64,000 nt of DNA from Verrucomicrobiota bacterium (GTDB taxonomy: Bacteria > Verrucomicrobiota > Verrucomicrobiia > Limisphaerales > SIBE01): positions 55,290 to 119,289 of the forward strand of contig VHDE01000003.1 in assembly GCA_016871515.1 (NCBI GenBank), written 5' to 3'. The notes beneath the pieces are model-generated. The model worked only from the letters and a program-made list of their open reading frames with translations. It searched no databases and had not been told where the DNA came from. The position numbers and the translations under genes were made by a program. Below are positions 24,555 to 33,541 of the stretch, in pieces. Position 1 is the first letter of the stretch, and each line of letters opens with the position of its first letter.

Positions 24555-25646
24555 ATGATGAGCACTTTCAAATATCTTTCTGTTCCAGTTTTGCTCGCTC
24601 TCACCACTATCATTAACTTCTCTTCAGCTCAACCCATGAAACGAATCGAAGAAAAAGACTTTGGCGCCATGCCAGATGGCACGCCGGTGAAACAATTCAC
24701 CTTGCGCAATTCCAAGGGAATGGTCGCAAAGGTCATTACGTACGGTGGCATCGTTACTGAACTTCAAGCTGCGGACCGCAACGGGGCGATGACGAACGTG
24801 CTCCTCGGCGCCGATTCGTTCGACAAATACCTTCGTGGCTTCGGTGGTTCGGCGGCCGTGATCGGACGTTTCGCCAACCGCATTGCCAAGGCGCGGTTCA
24901 CGATTGATGGCAAAGAGTACACCCTGGCCGCCAATAACGGCCCAAACCACCTTCACGGCGGGCGCAAGGGGTTCGCGCAGGTCATCTGGCAAGGCAAAGC
25001 ACTACCCGCCACGGAGCACGAAGCCGCTGTTCAACTAACCTACGCCAGCAAGGATGGCGAAGAAGGTTATCCAGGAAATCTCACAGTCAACGTCACCTAC
25101 ACGTTAACTGACAACAACGAACTGCGGATCGATTACCAAGCAACAACGGACAAAGCGACGCCGGTCAACTTGACCAATCACGCTTACTTCAACCTGGCCG
25201 GATCGGGCGATGTGTTGGGCCACGAACTCTGGCTTAATGCGGACCGTTATACTCCAGCCGATGATCAGTTGATTCCCATCGGCGAGATTGCGTCTGTGAA
25301 AGGTACGCCGCTCGATTTTACGACGCCCACGCTAGTCGGCGCCCGGATCGATCAACTCAAGCCGAAGCTGAACGGATACGATCACAACTTTGTGATCAAT
25401 GGCGGCGGCAATTCGCTCACATTGACCGCCCGCGCTCGCGATCCCAAAAGCGGTCGAACGATGGAAGTGAAGACGACCGAACCCGGCGTGCAACTCTATA
25501 CAGGCAATCATCTGAAGCATGCGGGGCTTTGTCTGGAGACACAGCATTATCCCGATTCGGTCAACAAACCGAATTTTCCTTCGCCAATCCTTCGGCCCGG
25601 CCAAACGTTTAAAAGCACGACGGTGTTCGCGTTCTGGGCGAAGTAA
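24555..25646 (+). CDS. galM: aldose 1-epimerase (mutarotase), exported
   Basis: A 363-residue aldose 1-epimerase, converting alpha and beta anomers of hexoses. A signal peptide (KYLSVPVLLALTTIINFSSA) places it in the periplasm. Landmarks: VITYGGIVTELQAADRNG, IGRFANRIAKARFTIDGKEY, NNGPNHLHGGRKGF (first catalytic His region), PVNLTNHAYFNLAG (catalytic His), NGYDHNFVI, and TTEPGVQLYTGNHL (catalytic Glu). The ATG at 24555 is chosen because the signal peptide starts there; the frame is open 57 codons further upstream, overlapping the previous gene, without family similarity. Confidence 0.9.
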   Translation: MMSTFKYLSVPVLLALTTIINFSSAQPMKRIEEKDFGAMPDGTPVKQFTLRNSKGMVAKVITYGGIVTELQAADRNGAMTNVLLGADSFDKYLRGFGGSAAVIGRFANRIAKARFTIDGKEYTLAANNGPNHLHGGRKGFAQVIWQGKALPATEHEAAVQLTYASKDGEEGYPGNLTVNVTYTLTDNNELRIDYQATTDKATPVNLTNHAYFNLAGSGDVLGHELWLNADRYTPADDQLIPIGEIASVKGTPLDFTTPTLVGARIDQLKPKLNGYDHNFVINGGGNSLTLTARARDPKSGRTMEVKTTEPGVQLYTGNHLKHAGLCLETQHYPDSVNKPNFPSPILRPGQTFKSTTVFAFWAK

Positions 25647-25761
25647 TGACTCCGTAACGCTGCCATGAACGGAGCGCCAGCCTCCGCGTTGCAACATTTC
25701 GATGCGGCTCTGAATCCTTCTCGCGCATCGTGATGGGCCATGTTATCGTCAAGCACTGAAC

Positions 25762-28700
25762 ATGGCTACGACGAGTCTGTTTCGAAACCTCAGGTCGATC
25801 AACGCCCTGTCGACCCGCTTTCGCTTTTGCGGTTGCGAACGTTTGCGTTTCGTCGCGATGTTGCCGTTGCTGTTATGGGCCTGCGCGGCGATTTGCTTTG
25901 CTGGCGAAGATGATTCGTGGACGGCCACCGTGAAAGAGCGCCGGCAATGGTGGAGTTTACAACCAGTCTCAAGGCCGAAGATTCCGTCGGTTCGGAACTC
26001 GGATTGGTCGGCGCATCCAATTGATCGCTTTATCTTGGCCAAGCTCGAAGAGCATGGCCTAACACCGTCTCCGTCTGCGGACTCGACGATCTTAGCTCGG
26101 CGGCTCTCCTTTTTGCTGACCGGACTTCCGCCATCTCCCGAAGAGACTCAGGCGTTCGCCGAGGCTGCTGCGCAAGATTCGCGGCGGGCTGTAGAACAAT
26201 TGGTGGATCGCTTGCTGGCTTCGCCACATTTCGGTGAACGATGGGCGCGCCATTGGATGGACGTTGTCCGATACGGCGACACCTACGGTTATGAATGGGA
26301 TATCCCTGCCAAAGGCGCGTGGCGTTATCGCGATTATCTGATTCGAGCGTTTAATGCGGACGTGCCTTTCGACCAAATCATTCGCGAACAGATCGCTGGA
26401 GATTTGCTGAAGGAACCGAGGATCGACGCCACGACCCAAATCAACGAATCACTCATCGGACCGATGTTCTATCTTTTGGGCGAATATCGTCACGGCGACA
26501 GCGCCGAGTTCGACGGAATTCATCAGGAAATGCTCGACAACCAGATCGATGCCTTCGGAAAGGCTTTTCAAGCGACGACTATTGCCTGCGCACGCTGCCA
26601 CGACCACAAGATCGATGTGGTCTCGCAGCGAGATTATTACGCATTGGCGGGCGTGTTCATGAGCTCTCGCTGGCTCACCCGAACACTGGATTTGCCGAAT
26701 AAAACCCAGTCGATCCGCCCGAAGATCGAGTCACTTAAGCGCGACCTTCGTCCTTCTTTGACTGCACTTTGGCTGGCCGACACTAAACACTTTGCGGATC
26801 GCCTGCTGGAAGCTCAGACGAACTTGAACATTTTGGCGGCGTCTAGCAATAATCCCGCACCTCCGACGAATAAAGCATCCGCCTCTTCCGACAAGTCCGC
26901 TTCGTCCGCGCCGACGCCCGTGCTCACAAACGTTTGGGAAACAGTGCTCTACTTCCCAACGAACAAGACGCCTTCGATCGAAGACCTTCGCTATCCTTGG
27001 TTTCAACTGGCGAAAGCAGCGCGCGAAGGAGCTGACGTTGAATCGCGCTGGCGTGAACTGGCGCAGGAATACCAGACGAATCGCGAGCAACGGCTGCTGC
27101 AAAACGCCGAGCGGTTCATCGTGGTGACTAATTTCCACGAAAGCTTGCCGCGCGGTTGGTCGATGGATGGCCTAGGTTTGCAACAAGGACCCGCGGCTCG
27201 CGGCGACTTCGCTCTGGCGGCGGACGGCTCAAATATAGTCGAGCACGTTATCGAAGAGGGCTGGTTTACGGATTCTCATTCGTCGCGACTAAACGGCGCG
27301 CTGCGGACGCCGTTCCTCAATACGTTCACGAACCGATTCATCTTTTTCGAAGCTTCCGGGGGAGATTTCGCGGCTCATCGCACCGTCGTGGACAATGCGT
27401 TTCTGACCGAACGACAGCAGTACCTACGCACCAATCTGCCGACATGGATTCGCGTCTCGACCTTTCCCGAGATGCGCGAGCGCCGCATTTACGTCGAGTT
27501 CGCCACGAAAACGAGCAACGGCAATTTCCCTCCGCGTGTTGGTCTCGGCGGCAAGTGCACAGAGGATCAAGCCGCTGATCCACGCAGTTGGTTTGGCCTT
27601 ACGCGCGTCTGGCTGGGGAATCAAGAAACGAATCCCGCCCCGGAGTTAGTAGAGTTTCCGGCGCTTTTCTCGGGTGACGCACCAAAAGATTTGGCAGGCG
27701 TGGCCGAGCGCTACGCACAATGGCTCGCCGAATCGATCCGGGCATGGTCGGATAACAAAGCGTTGGCGCACGATATTCGCTTGATCAATTGGATGCTTTA
27801 CCACCGGCTTCTGCCGAATCGGCTCGAGCCTTCGAGTCCCGCGCCTATCCAACGCTTCATGGCACGATATCGCGAGTTGGAAAGCCAAATTAAAAACCCG
27901 GAGACGATTAACAGCCTGGCTGAATTGGATGCGAGTGTTGATTACCGATTTAACCACCGTGGAAACTACGACGCCCTAGGAGATCCCGTTCCACGCGGGT
28001 ATGTCGCCGCATTGACTCCCGCAGGGCAGCGCATTGGATTGAAGGGAAGCGGACGCCGCGAATTGGCCGAACTGATCGCCAGTCCTGAGAATCCGTTGAC
28101 CGCGCGCGTTATTGTCAATCGCGTCTGGGATTGGCTCTTCGGCACAGGGTTGGTGGCGACTCCAAACGATTTCGGACGTTTGGGCGAGCGCCCTTCGCAT
28201 CCCGAGTTGCTCGATTATCTCGCCTCGGAATTTCAGGATGACGGATGCTCGATCAAACGATTGATCCGGCGCATTGTTCTGACGGAAACATTTTGCCAAT
28301 CCGGACAAGTGGCCAGCAACGCTCGCGCGATCGATCCGGAAAATCGCTGGCTGCATCATTTTCCATCGCGACGATTAGAAGCCGAAGCAGTTCGAGATGT
28401 GATCCTCGCGGTTGCAGGCCGCTTGGACGCGCAGCTTTACGGTCCGCCGATCGATCCATTTCGGTTGAACGAAGATCCGGAGAAGAGGCTTTTTTCCGGG
28501 CCAATTGATGGGCAGGGGCGCCGCGCACTCTATACGAAGGTGACAATCATGGAGCCACCGAAGTTCTTGGCGGCGTTCAATCAACCAAACCCGAAGATGT
28601 CCACGGGGAAACGTGATGTCACCAACCTGCCAGCGCAAGCGTTGGCGTTGCTGAACGATCCGTTTGTGACTGGACTGGCGGAATTTTGGGCCAAGCGTCT

Positions 28701-28926
28701 TGTCGAAATGCCGCATCGGTCGCCGAGCGAACGAATCGCGTATATGTTCCAGCGAGCGTTCAATCGTCAAGCGCGCGCTGATGAATTAAGTCGCTGGCTC
28801 GGATTATTCAACGAGATGGCCTCGCAACAGAATGCATCTGCTGGCACGGCGATGACGTGCGTTCCCGCCTGGAAAGCGGTCGCACACGCCTTGTTTAATG
28901 CGAAGGAGTTTATTTACGTGCGGTAG
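25762..28926 (+). CDS. DUF1549/DUF1553 (PSD1-type) protein with heme-binding motif
   Basis: A 1,054-residue secreted protein. After a signal peptide (LPLLLWACAAICFAG) the DUF1549 domain begins HPIDRFILAKLEEHGL and includes LLASPHFGERWARHWMD. The motif CARCHDHK (~residue 274) is a CxxCH heme c site. The middle 400 residues include a concanavalin-like region, and the DUF1553 domain has LTARVIVNRVWDWLFGTG, FGRLGERPSHPELLDYLA and TNLPAQALALLNDPFV. These proteins occur in tens of copies in Planctomycetes/Verrucomicrobia and are linked to degradation of complex sugars, though no reaction is proven. It pairs with the DUF1501 gene downstream, as is usual. Confidence 0.85.
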   Translation: MATTSLFRNLRSINALSTRFRFCGCERLRFVAMLPLLLWACAAICFAGEDDSWTATVKERRQWWSLQPVSRPKIPSVRNSDWSAHPIDRFILAKLEEHGLTPSPSADSTILARRLSFLLTGLPPSPEETQAFAEAAAQDSRRAVEQLVDRLLASPHFGERWARHWMDVVRYGDTYGYEWDIPAKGAWRYRDYLIRAFNADVPFDQIIREQIAGDLLKEPRIDATTQINESLIGPMFYLLGEYRHGDSAEFDGIHQEMLDNQIDAFGKAFQATTIACARCHDHKIDVVSQRDYYALAGVFMSSRWLTRTLDLPNKTQSIRPKIESLKRDLRPSLTALWLADTKHFADRLLEAQTNLNILAASSNNPAPPTNKASASSDKSASSAPTPVLTNVWETVLYFPTNKTPSIEDLRYPWFQLAKAAREGADVESRWRELAQEYQTNREQRLLQNAERFIVVTNFHESLPRGWSMDGLGLQQGPAARGDFALAADGSNIVEHVIEEGWFTDSHSSRLNGALRTPFLNTFTNRFIFFEASGGDFAAHRTVVDNAFLTERQQYLRTNLPTWIRVSTFPEMRERRIYVEFATKTSNGNFPPRVGLGGKCTEDQAADPRSWFGLTRVWLGNQETNPAPELVEFPALFSGDAPKDLAGVAERYAQWLAESIRAWSDNKALAHDIRLINWMLYHRLLPNRLEPSSPAPIQRFMARYRELESQIKNPETINSLAELDASVDYRFNHRGNYDALGDPVPRGYVAALTPAGQRIGLKGSGRRELAELIASPENPLTARVIVNRVWDWLFGTGLVATPNDFGRLGERPSHPELLDYLASEFQDDGCSIKRLIRRIVLTETFCQSGQVASNARAIDPENRWLHHFPSRRLEAEAVRDVILAVAGRLDAQLYGPPIDPFRLNEDPEKRLFSGPIDGQGRRALYTKVTIMEPPKFLAAFNQPNPKMSTGKRDVTNLPAQALALLNDPFVTGLAEFWAKRLVEMPHRSPSERIAYMFQRAFNRQARADELSRWLGLFNEMASQQNASAGTAMTCVPAWKAVAHALFNAKEFIYVR

Positions 28927-28964
28927 TTCGTTCGTGACAGAGATCTGAAATCGAACCGAAGCCA

Positions 28965-29072
28965 ATGAAGATCCTAATGATTCTCAACGGTTGGGAAAGG
29001 CTTCTTCTCCTCGCTGTCATTCTCGCCGCCTTATGGTTCCTGAGAGGCCGCGGTTCGGCGAGCGAAGATTGA
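28965..29072 (+). CDS. possible 35-residue membrane peptide
   Basis: A short frame reads MKILMILNGWERLLLLAVIL followed by AALWFLRGRG, i.e. one hydrophobic helix with a basic end. It begins 38 bases after the DUF1553 gene on the same strand. No homologue is recognised, and the ribosome-binding site is poor. It might be a real small membrane protein or a chance frame. The rest of 28927-29131 is featureless. Confidence 0.3.
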   Translation: MKILMILNGWERLLLLAVILAALWFLRGRGSASED

Positions 29073-29131
29073 AAGTGCGGAGCGAGTAAAAGGGACGGAC
29101 CGATGGTGATTTCAAACTTGAGCCTAAGGAC

Positions 29132-29368
29132 TTGTTGGGCGAGACTTCCAACGTGATCTCAGAGAGAATTCCAGAACTCCGGCAGCTCTCCCCGCAAGAG
29201 AAACTCGCCTTGGATGGTGAGCTTTGGGACGAACTAACGGCAGACCCGAAAGCTCTTCCGCCTCGCGCGGATCATATTAAGGTGCTTCAAGAGCGCTTAG
29301 AGCACTATCGCAAGCATCCTAATGATGTCGTGGCTTGGGAAGACCTCAAGAGTCGGATACTGTCATGA
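29132..29368 (+). CDS. putative addiction-module antitoxin-like protein, no toxin
   Basis: A 78-residue helical protein: ELRQLSPQEKLALDGELWDE, then LPPRADHIKVLQERLEHYRK and VVAWEDLKSRIL. This matches the 'putative addiction module component' family (TIGR02574 type), whose members usually precede a RelE/ParE-like toxin. Here no toxin follows; its stop codon overlaps the start of the DUF1501 gene (ATGA at 29365-29368). It sits between the DUF1549/1553 and DUF1501 genes, which are normally adjacent, so it has probably been inserted there, and the toxin has been lost or was never present. Confidence 0.65.
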   Translation: MLGETSNVISERIPELRQLSPQEKLALDGELWDELTADPKALPPRADHIKVLQERLEHYRKHPNDVVAWEDLKSRILS

Positions 29369-30813
29369 AAAAACGTTCTGATTGCGGTTGTCCCGGCGCG
29401 AGGCCTGTGCCGCGCACCCGCCGGGAGTTCTTGCGCACGACCTCGAATGGGTTCGGCTTGCTGGCGTTGGCGGGATTGATGGCCGACCGGGCATTTGCTG
29501 GATTAAGCTCGAACGCGCCTGCACCTCACCAACCGCCTCGCGCCAAACACGTGATCTTCTGTTTCATGGATGGCGGTCCAAGCCATGTGGACACGTTCGA
29601 TCCGAAGCCGATGTTGACCAAACGTCAGGGGGAGAAGATCGGTTCCGCGGCTGTTTCGAAACGCGCGCAAAGCGGAGCGGACCGAGTTTGGCTCGGAAGC
29701 CCGTGGGAATTTCGCCAGCGCGAGCAGAGTGGTCTTTGGGTGAGCGACTTGTTGCCCTGCATTGCTTCATGCGCTGATGAATTGTGCGTCGTTCGGTCCT
29801 TGATAGGAGATCAGCCTTTGCATGGCCAGCAAGCGCTTCTCTTGCACACCGGGCGCGTGACAGGCAACGCACCGAGCTTTGGTTCGTGGATTTCTTACGG
29901 GCTTGGAACCGAAAATCAGAATTTGCCGGGCTACGTTCTGCTTAACAACGATTGGATTCCCAACGGCGGTTTCGAGAACTTCAGCAGCTCATTTCTGCCG
30001 GCCACACATGGAGCCACCTTGGTCCGGGCGAAAGGGGCGCCGGTCGATAATATCGTCCCGGCCGATTCCGGCGGCCTGCAGAAACGGAAGCTCGATCTGC
30101 TGCGAGTTCAAGATGCCGAGTTCGCCCAGACGACGAGCGACGAATCTGCGATTGACTCAGCCATTCGGAATTACGAGACAGCGTTTCGCATGCAATCGCT
30201 CCTGCCGCAGATCGCGGACGTGAGCAACGAAAGCAGCGCGACTCGGAAACTCTACGGCCTCGACGCCGCCAACGACTATCAAAAGTACTATGCGCTGCAA
30301 TGTCTCCGGGCGCGGCGCCTTGTCGAAGCCGGAGTGCGTTTCGTGGAAATCACTTGTCCGTTAACCCATTCGAACAATTCGCCTTGGGACCAGCATGGCG
30401 ACCTTAAGAAGTACCATTCGGAGAATGCTTTGATCACAGACCAAGCTGTCGCAGCTTTGATTGTCGATCTGAAACAGCGCGGCTTGCTCGACCAAACAAT
30501 TGTCCTGTGGGCCGGGGAAATGGGCCGGACACCACACACTCCGAAAATTAAGGAAACCGCTGGACGCGACCATCACGTCAATGGCTACAGCATCTGCCTG
30601 GCGGGCGGCGGCATCAAAGGCGGAATTGCTTACGGCCAGACGGACGAATTTGGCAATTCAGTGGCGGACAAGCCGCTCACAATCCATGATATCCACGCCA
30701 CGATTCTTCATCTTCTGGGTCTCGATCATCAAAAGCTCATCTTCCGCCATGGCGGGCGGGACGTCAGCTTGACCGATGTTCATGGAATGATCGTTCGGGA
30801 TATTCTCGGATGA
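29365..30813 (+). CDS. DUF1501 sulfatase-like protein with Tat signal
   Basis: A 482-residue protein with a twin-arginine signal (RREFLRTTSNGFGLLALAGL). DUF1501 features: HVIFCFMDGGPSHVDTFDPK (metal-binding Asp region, ~residue 60), GPSHVDTFDPKP, DQPLHGQQALLLHTGR, QHGDLKKYH, and near the end LWAGEMGRTPHTP with GRDHHVNGYSICLAGGG, where the His and Asp resemble alkaline-phosphatase/sulfatase metal sites. The family is presumed to hydrolyse sulfate or phosphate esters and is secreted folded via Tat. Start at ATG 29365 rather than an upstream frame start. The promoter is shared with the genes upstream. Confidence 0.85.
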   Translation: MKKRSDCGCPGARPVPRTRREFLRTTSNGFGLLALAGLMADRAFAGLSSNAPAPHQPPRAKHVIFCFMDGGPSHVDTFDPKPMLTKRQGEKIGSAAVSKRAQSGADRVWLGSPWEFRQREQSGLWVSDLLPCIASCADELCVVRSLIGDQPLHGQQALLLHTGRVTGNAPSFGSWISYGLGTENQNLPGYVLLNNDWIPNGGFENFSSSFLPATHGATLVRAKGAPVDNIVPADSGGLQKRKLDLLRVQDAEFAQTTSDESAIDSAIRNYETAFRMQSLLPQIADVSNESSATRKLYGLDAANDYQKYYALQCLRARRLVEAGVRFVEITCPLTHSNNSPWDQHGDLKKYHSENALITDQAVAALIVDLKQRGLLDQTIVLWAGEMGRTPHTPKIKETAGRDHHVNGYSICLAGGGIKGGIAYGQTDEFGNSVADKPLTIHDIHATILHLLGLDHQKLIFRHGGRDVSLTDVHGMIVRDILG

Positions 30814-30823
30814 TATTGGACTT

Positions 30824-30991
30824 GTCGTAGGACAGGCGTCTCGCCTGCCTTTGGCGTAACGCAGACTTTGAGTCTTCCGTATCGCAGAATTGTATCCTGC
30901 GGATTGGCCGCAAGTTCGAGCGCCCCGGCAGGTACGGACGGTATACCAATTGCAAATCGGCCATACAGCAAACTGAAAGTCTGCGCTACGA
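30824..30991. repeat. CAGGCGTCTCGCCTG repeat, copy 2 (composite)
   Basis: The 30814-31049 gap carries GTCGTAGGACAGGCGTCTCG (30824) with CCTGCCT, then ACGCAGACTTTGAGT (30859), and the complementary AACTGAAAGTCTGCGCTACG followed by AC at 30970-30991. The outer arms GTCGTAG/CTACGAC bound the whole 168 bp. A half-copy of the same edge (GTCGTAGCGCAGAGTTTCAC) occurs at 39133. No gene is supported here. Confidence 0.55.
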
Positions 30992-31049
30992 CAAACTGCG
31001 GCGCGCGAAGTCACCCAGCCAAACGAATGGATTGAGAAAGGACCAACGT

Positions 31050-33395
31050 ATGATACGAACAATATTCTGCACCGCACTCGCACTGGCTGCTGTTGCACAA
31101 ACTGGTCTGCGCGCCGCTGAAATCATAGCGGCAGTCGAAGTTTTGCCGGGAACGCAACGCCTGACCATGGCCGGTGATATCGCCTCGAATTTGGTGGCGG
31201 GTGTGGACCGGTTTCTCCTGCGCGAGTTGGACAAATCGGTCGAGCGGCGGGCCAAGCATTGGAAGCGCGATTTCTCGTCGCCGGAAGCCTACAGCAAGTC
31301 GATCGAGACGAATCGCCAGCGTCTGGCGCATATTCTTGGAGTGCGTGACGAACGTGTGCGCTCCGATGAATTGCAGCTTTTTGGTGCAATCAGCCAGGAC
31401 GCTGCAATCTACCGCGGCTCCAATTACAATGCTTATGCCGTGAGCTGGCCCGTGTTTGGCAATGTTCACGGCGAAGGGCTGTTGTTAACCCCTGCCGTCA
31501 AAATGGGGGCGGATCAGAATCTTGCAAATACGCGCGGCAAAGCCGACATCATCGCGATTCCAGACGCTGATCAAACGCCCGAGCAAATCGCCGGCTTGTT
31601 TGACGGTGTTGCCACTGAATCGCAGTTCGTGCGCCGCTTGGCTGAAAGCGGATGCCGGGTGCTCATTCCAGTGTTAATTAACCGGCAGATGGGCCAGCCC
31701 AAGTCGTCGAAGATCACAAACCGAGGGACTGGACTGAGCAATCGCGAATTTCTTTACCGTTCAGCATTTGAGCTGGGCCGTCATTTGATTGGTTACGAAG
31801 TGCAGAAAGTGCTAGCCGGTGTCGATTGGTTTTCGAAAGCTGGCGGAAACAAGTCCACGATTGGCGTGATCGGCTGGGGCGAGGGCGGGCTTCTAGCGTT
31901 TTATGCAGCGGCGCTAGACTCGCGCATCGACGCCGCTTGTGTCAGCGGTTACTTCGAAGATCGACGCAATATCTGGCAAGGGCCGATCGATCGGAACGTC
32001 TTCGGTCTGCTCGAGCAATTCGGTGATGCCGAGCTGGCCAGCATGATTGCTCCGCGCACATTAATCATCGAAGCAGCCAAAGGGCCGGAGGTCATGTTGC
32101 CTGGCAATGGCGGAGGTGCTCCGGCGCGATTGGTCACGCCGAAAATCGATGACGTTCGCCGCGAGTTCGAACGCGCTCAGGCGATCGTCAAGGACCTTAA
32201 TCCCCCGCCGCGACTCGAATTGGTGGTCAGCGGCGATGGATCAGGACCGTATGGCACATCGGAAACACTGTCGAAATTCCTGACTTCGCTATCGGTTGAG
32301 GCCAAGCTCGCCGATGTCGGAACGCCACCGAAGCCAGTCACGAACGTCAATGCCAAAGCCCGGGCTTACCGCCAGTTTCAGGAGATCGACCGTTACAGCC
32401 AAGCACTCCTCACGGAGAGCCCGTATGTTCGCGCCGAGTTCATGAAGAAGCTTGACACCACTTCGCTCGATAAATACGAAAAATCAGCCGAGCCTTATCG
32501 ACAATTCTTCTACGACGAAGTTATCGGCCGCTTCGATGAAAAGCTGTTGCCTCCAAATGCGCGCGCGCGCAAAGCCTATGACATGCCGAAATGGACGGGT
32601 TACGAGGTTGTGCTGGATGTCTTTCCGGACGTGATCGCTTACGGCGTCCTGCTCCTGCCGAAGGATTTGAAAACTGGAGAAAAACGACCGGTCGTGGTTT
32701 GCCAGCACGGTTTGGAAGGCCGGCCGCAGGACGTGATCGCGGGCGATCAGGCCGCTTATCATGATTTCGCGGCAAAGCTGGCTGAGCGAGGCTTCATCAC
32801 GTTTGCGCCGCAAAACCTTTATATTTTTAGAGACCGTTTTCGGACGCTGCAGCGCAAAGCCAACCCGCTCAAGAAAACTCTGTTCTCCATCATCACGCCG
32901 CAACACCAGCAAATTGTCGATTGGCTGGAGACGCTGCCTTACGTCGATCCCACGCGGATTGCTTTTTATGGACTCAGCTACGGCGGCAAAACGGCGATGC
33001 GTGTGCCAGGATTGGTCCCCGAGTATTGCCTATCGATCTGTTCGGCGGACTTCAACGAATGGGTTTGGAAGAATGCTTCGTCGCGCAGTCCGTACAGCTA
33101 CGTTTGGACGGGTGAATATGAAATCTTTGAATTCGACCTGGGCAGCACATTTAATTATGCCGAGATGGCGGCCTTGATTGCACCGCGGCCATTCATGGTC
33201 GAACGCGGGCATTTCGACGGCGTGGCGCCTGATGAAACCGTGGGCTACGAGTTCGGCAAGGTGCAATTCCTCTATGCGGCGAAGCTCGGGATTGGCGACC
33301 GTTGCGAGATCGAATGGTTTGTCGGACCGCACACGATCAACGGCAAACGAACCTACGAGTTTCTGCACAAGCATCTGAAGTGGCCGAGGCCGTAA
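31050..33395 (+). CDS. secreted tandem alpha/beta-hydrolase, first domain degenerate
   Basis: A ~781-residue exported protein built from two alpha/beta-hydrolase domains. In the first (about residues 130-370) the nucleophile position reads IGWGEGGLLAFYAAALDSRI, with no Ser in the G-x-S-x-G elbow. The second (about residues 500-780) has the intact elbow FYGLSYGGKTAM (Ser codon 32976-32978), an acid in GHFDGVAPDE and a His in GPHTING. The second domain resembles dienelactone hydrolase/acetyl-xylan esterases. The start at ATG 31050 follows AAGGA (31038-31042) and begins a signal peptide (MIRTIFCTALALAAV). A paralogue lies directly downstream. Confidence 0.75.
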   Translation: MIRTIFCTALALAAVAQTGLRAAEIIAAVEVLPGTQRLTMAGDIASNLVAGVDRFLLRELDKSVERRAKHWKRDFSSPEAYSKSIETNRQRLAHILGVRDERVRSDELQLFGAISQDAAIYRGSNYNAYAVSWPVFGNVHGEGLLLTPAVKMGADQNLANTRGKADIIAIPDADQTPEQIAGLFDGVATESQFVRRLAESGCRVLIPVLINRQMGQPKSSKITNRGTGLSNREFLYRSAFELGRHLIGYEVQKVLAGVDWFSKAGGNKSTIGVIGWGEGGLLAFYAAALDSRIDAACVSGYFEDRRNIWQGPIDRNVFGLLEQFGDAELASMIAPRTLIIEAAKGPEVMLPGNGGGAPARLVTPKIDDVRREFERAQAIVKDLNPPPRLELVVSGDGSGPYGTSETLSKFLTSLSVEAKLADVGTPPKPVTNVNAKARAYRQFQEIDRYSQALLTESPYVRAEFMKKLDTTSLDKYEKSAEPYRQFFYDEVIGRFDEKLLPPNARARKAYDMPKWTGYEVVLDVFPDVIAYGVLLLPKDLKTGEKRPVVVCQHGLEGRPQDVIAGDQAAYHDFAAKLAERGFITFAPQNLYIFRDRFRTLQRKANPLKKTLFSIITPQHQQIVDWLETLPYVDPTRIAFYGLSYGGKTAMRVPGLVPEYCLSICSADFNEWVWKNASSRSPYSYVWTGEYEIFEFDLGSTFNYAEMAALIAPRPFMVERGHFDGVAPDETVGYEFGKVQFLYAAKLGIGDRCEIEWFVGPHTINGKRTYEFLHKHLKWPRP

Positions 33396-33415
33396 GAACC
33401 AAGTCTTCAGAGTTC

Positions 33416-33528
33416 ATGATTTTGTCTCGTTTGCTGAAGCTCCCGCAACATTGTTCATCTCTCGAGGCAGTTATCCCGAAACGCCCGGAGCGGAATCTTG
33501 AGGCAAAATCATGAAAGACAAAATCATC
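33416..33528. repeat. ATGATTTTGTC inverted repeat, copy 1
   Basis: Between the two hydrolase genes lie arms CATGATTTTGTCT (33416) and GCAAAATCATGAAAGACAAA followed by ATCAT (33504-33528), ~110 bp overall; the right end shows the arm twice. A second element with the same arms is at 62660-62755. The internal sequence has AATCTTGA in common with that copy. It looks like a small dispersed inverted-repeat element rather than a terminator. Confidence 0.5.
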
Positions 33529-33541
33529 AGGAACTAAACCT

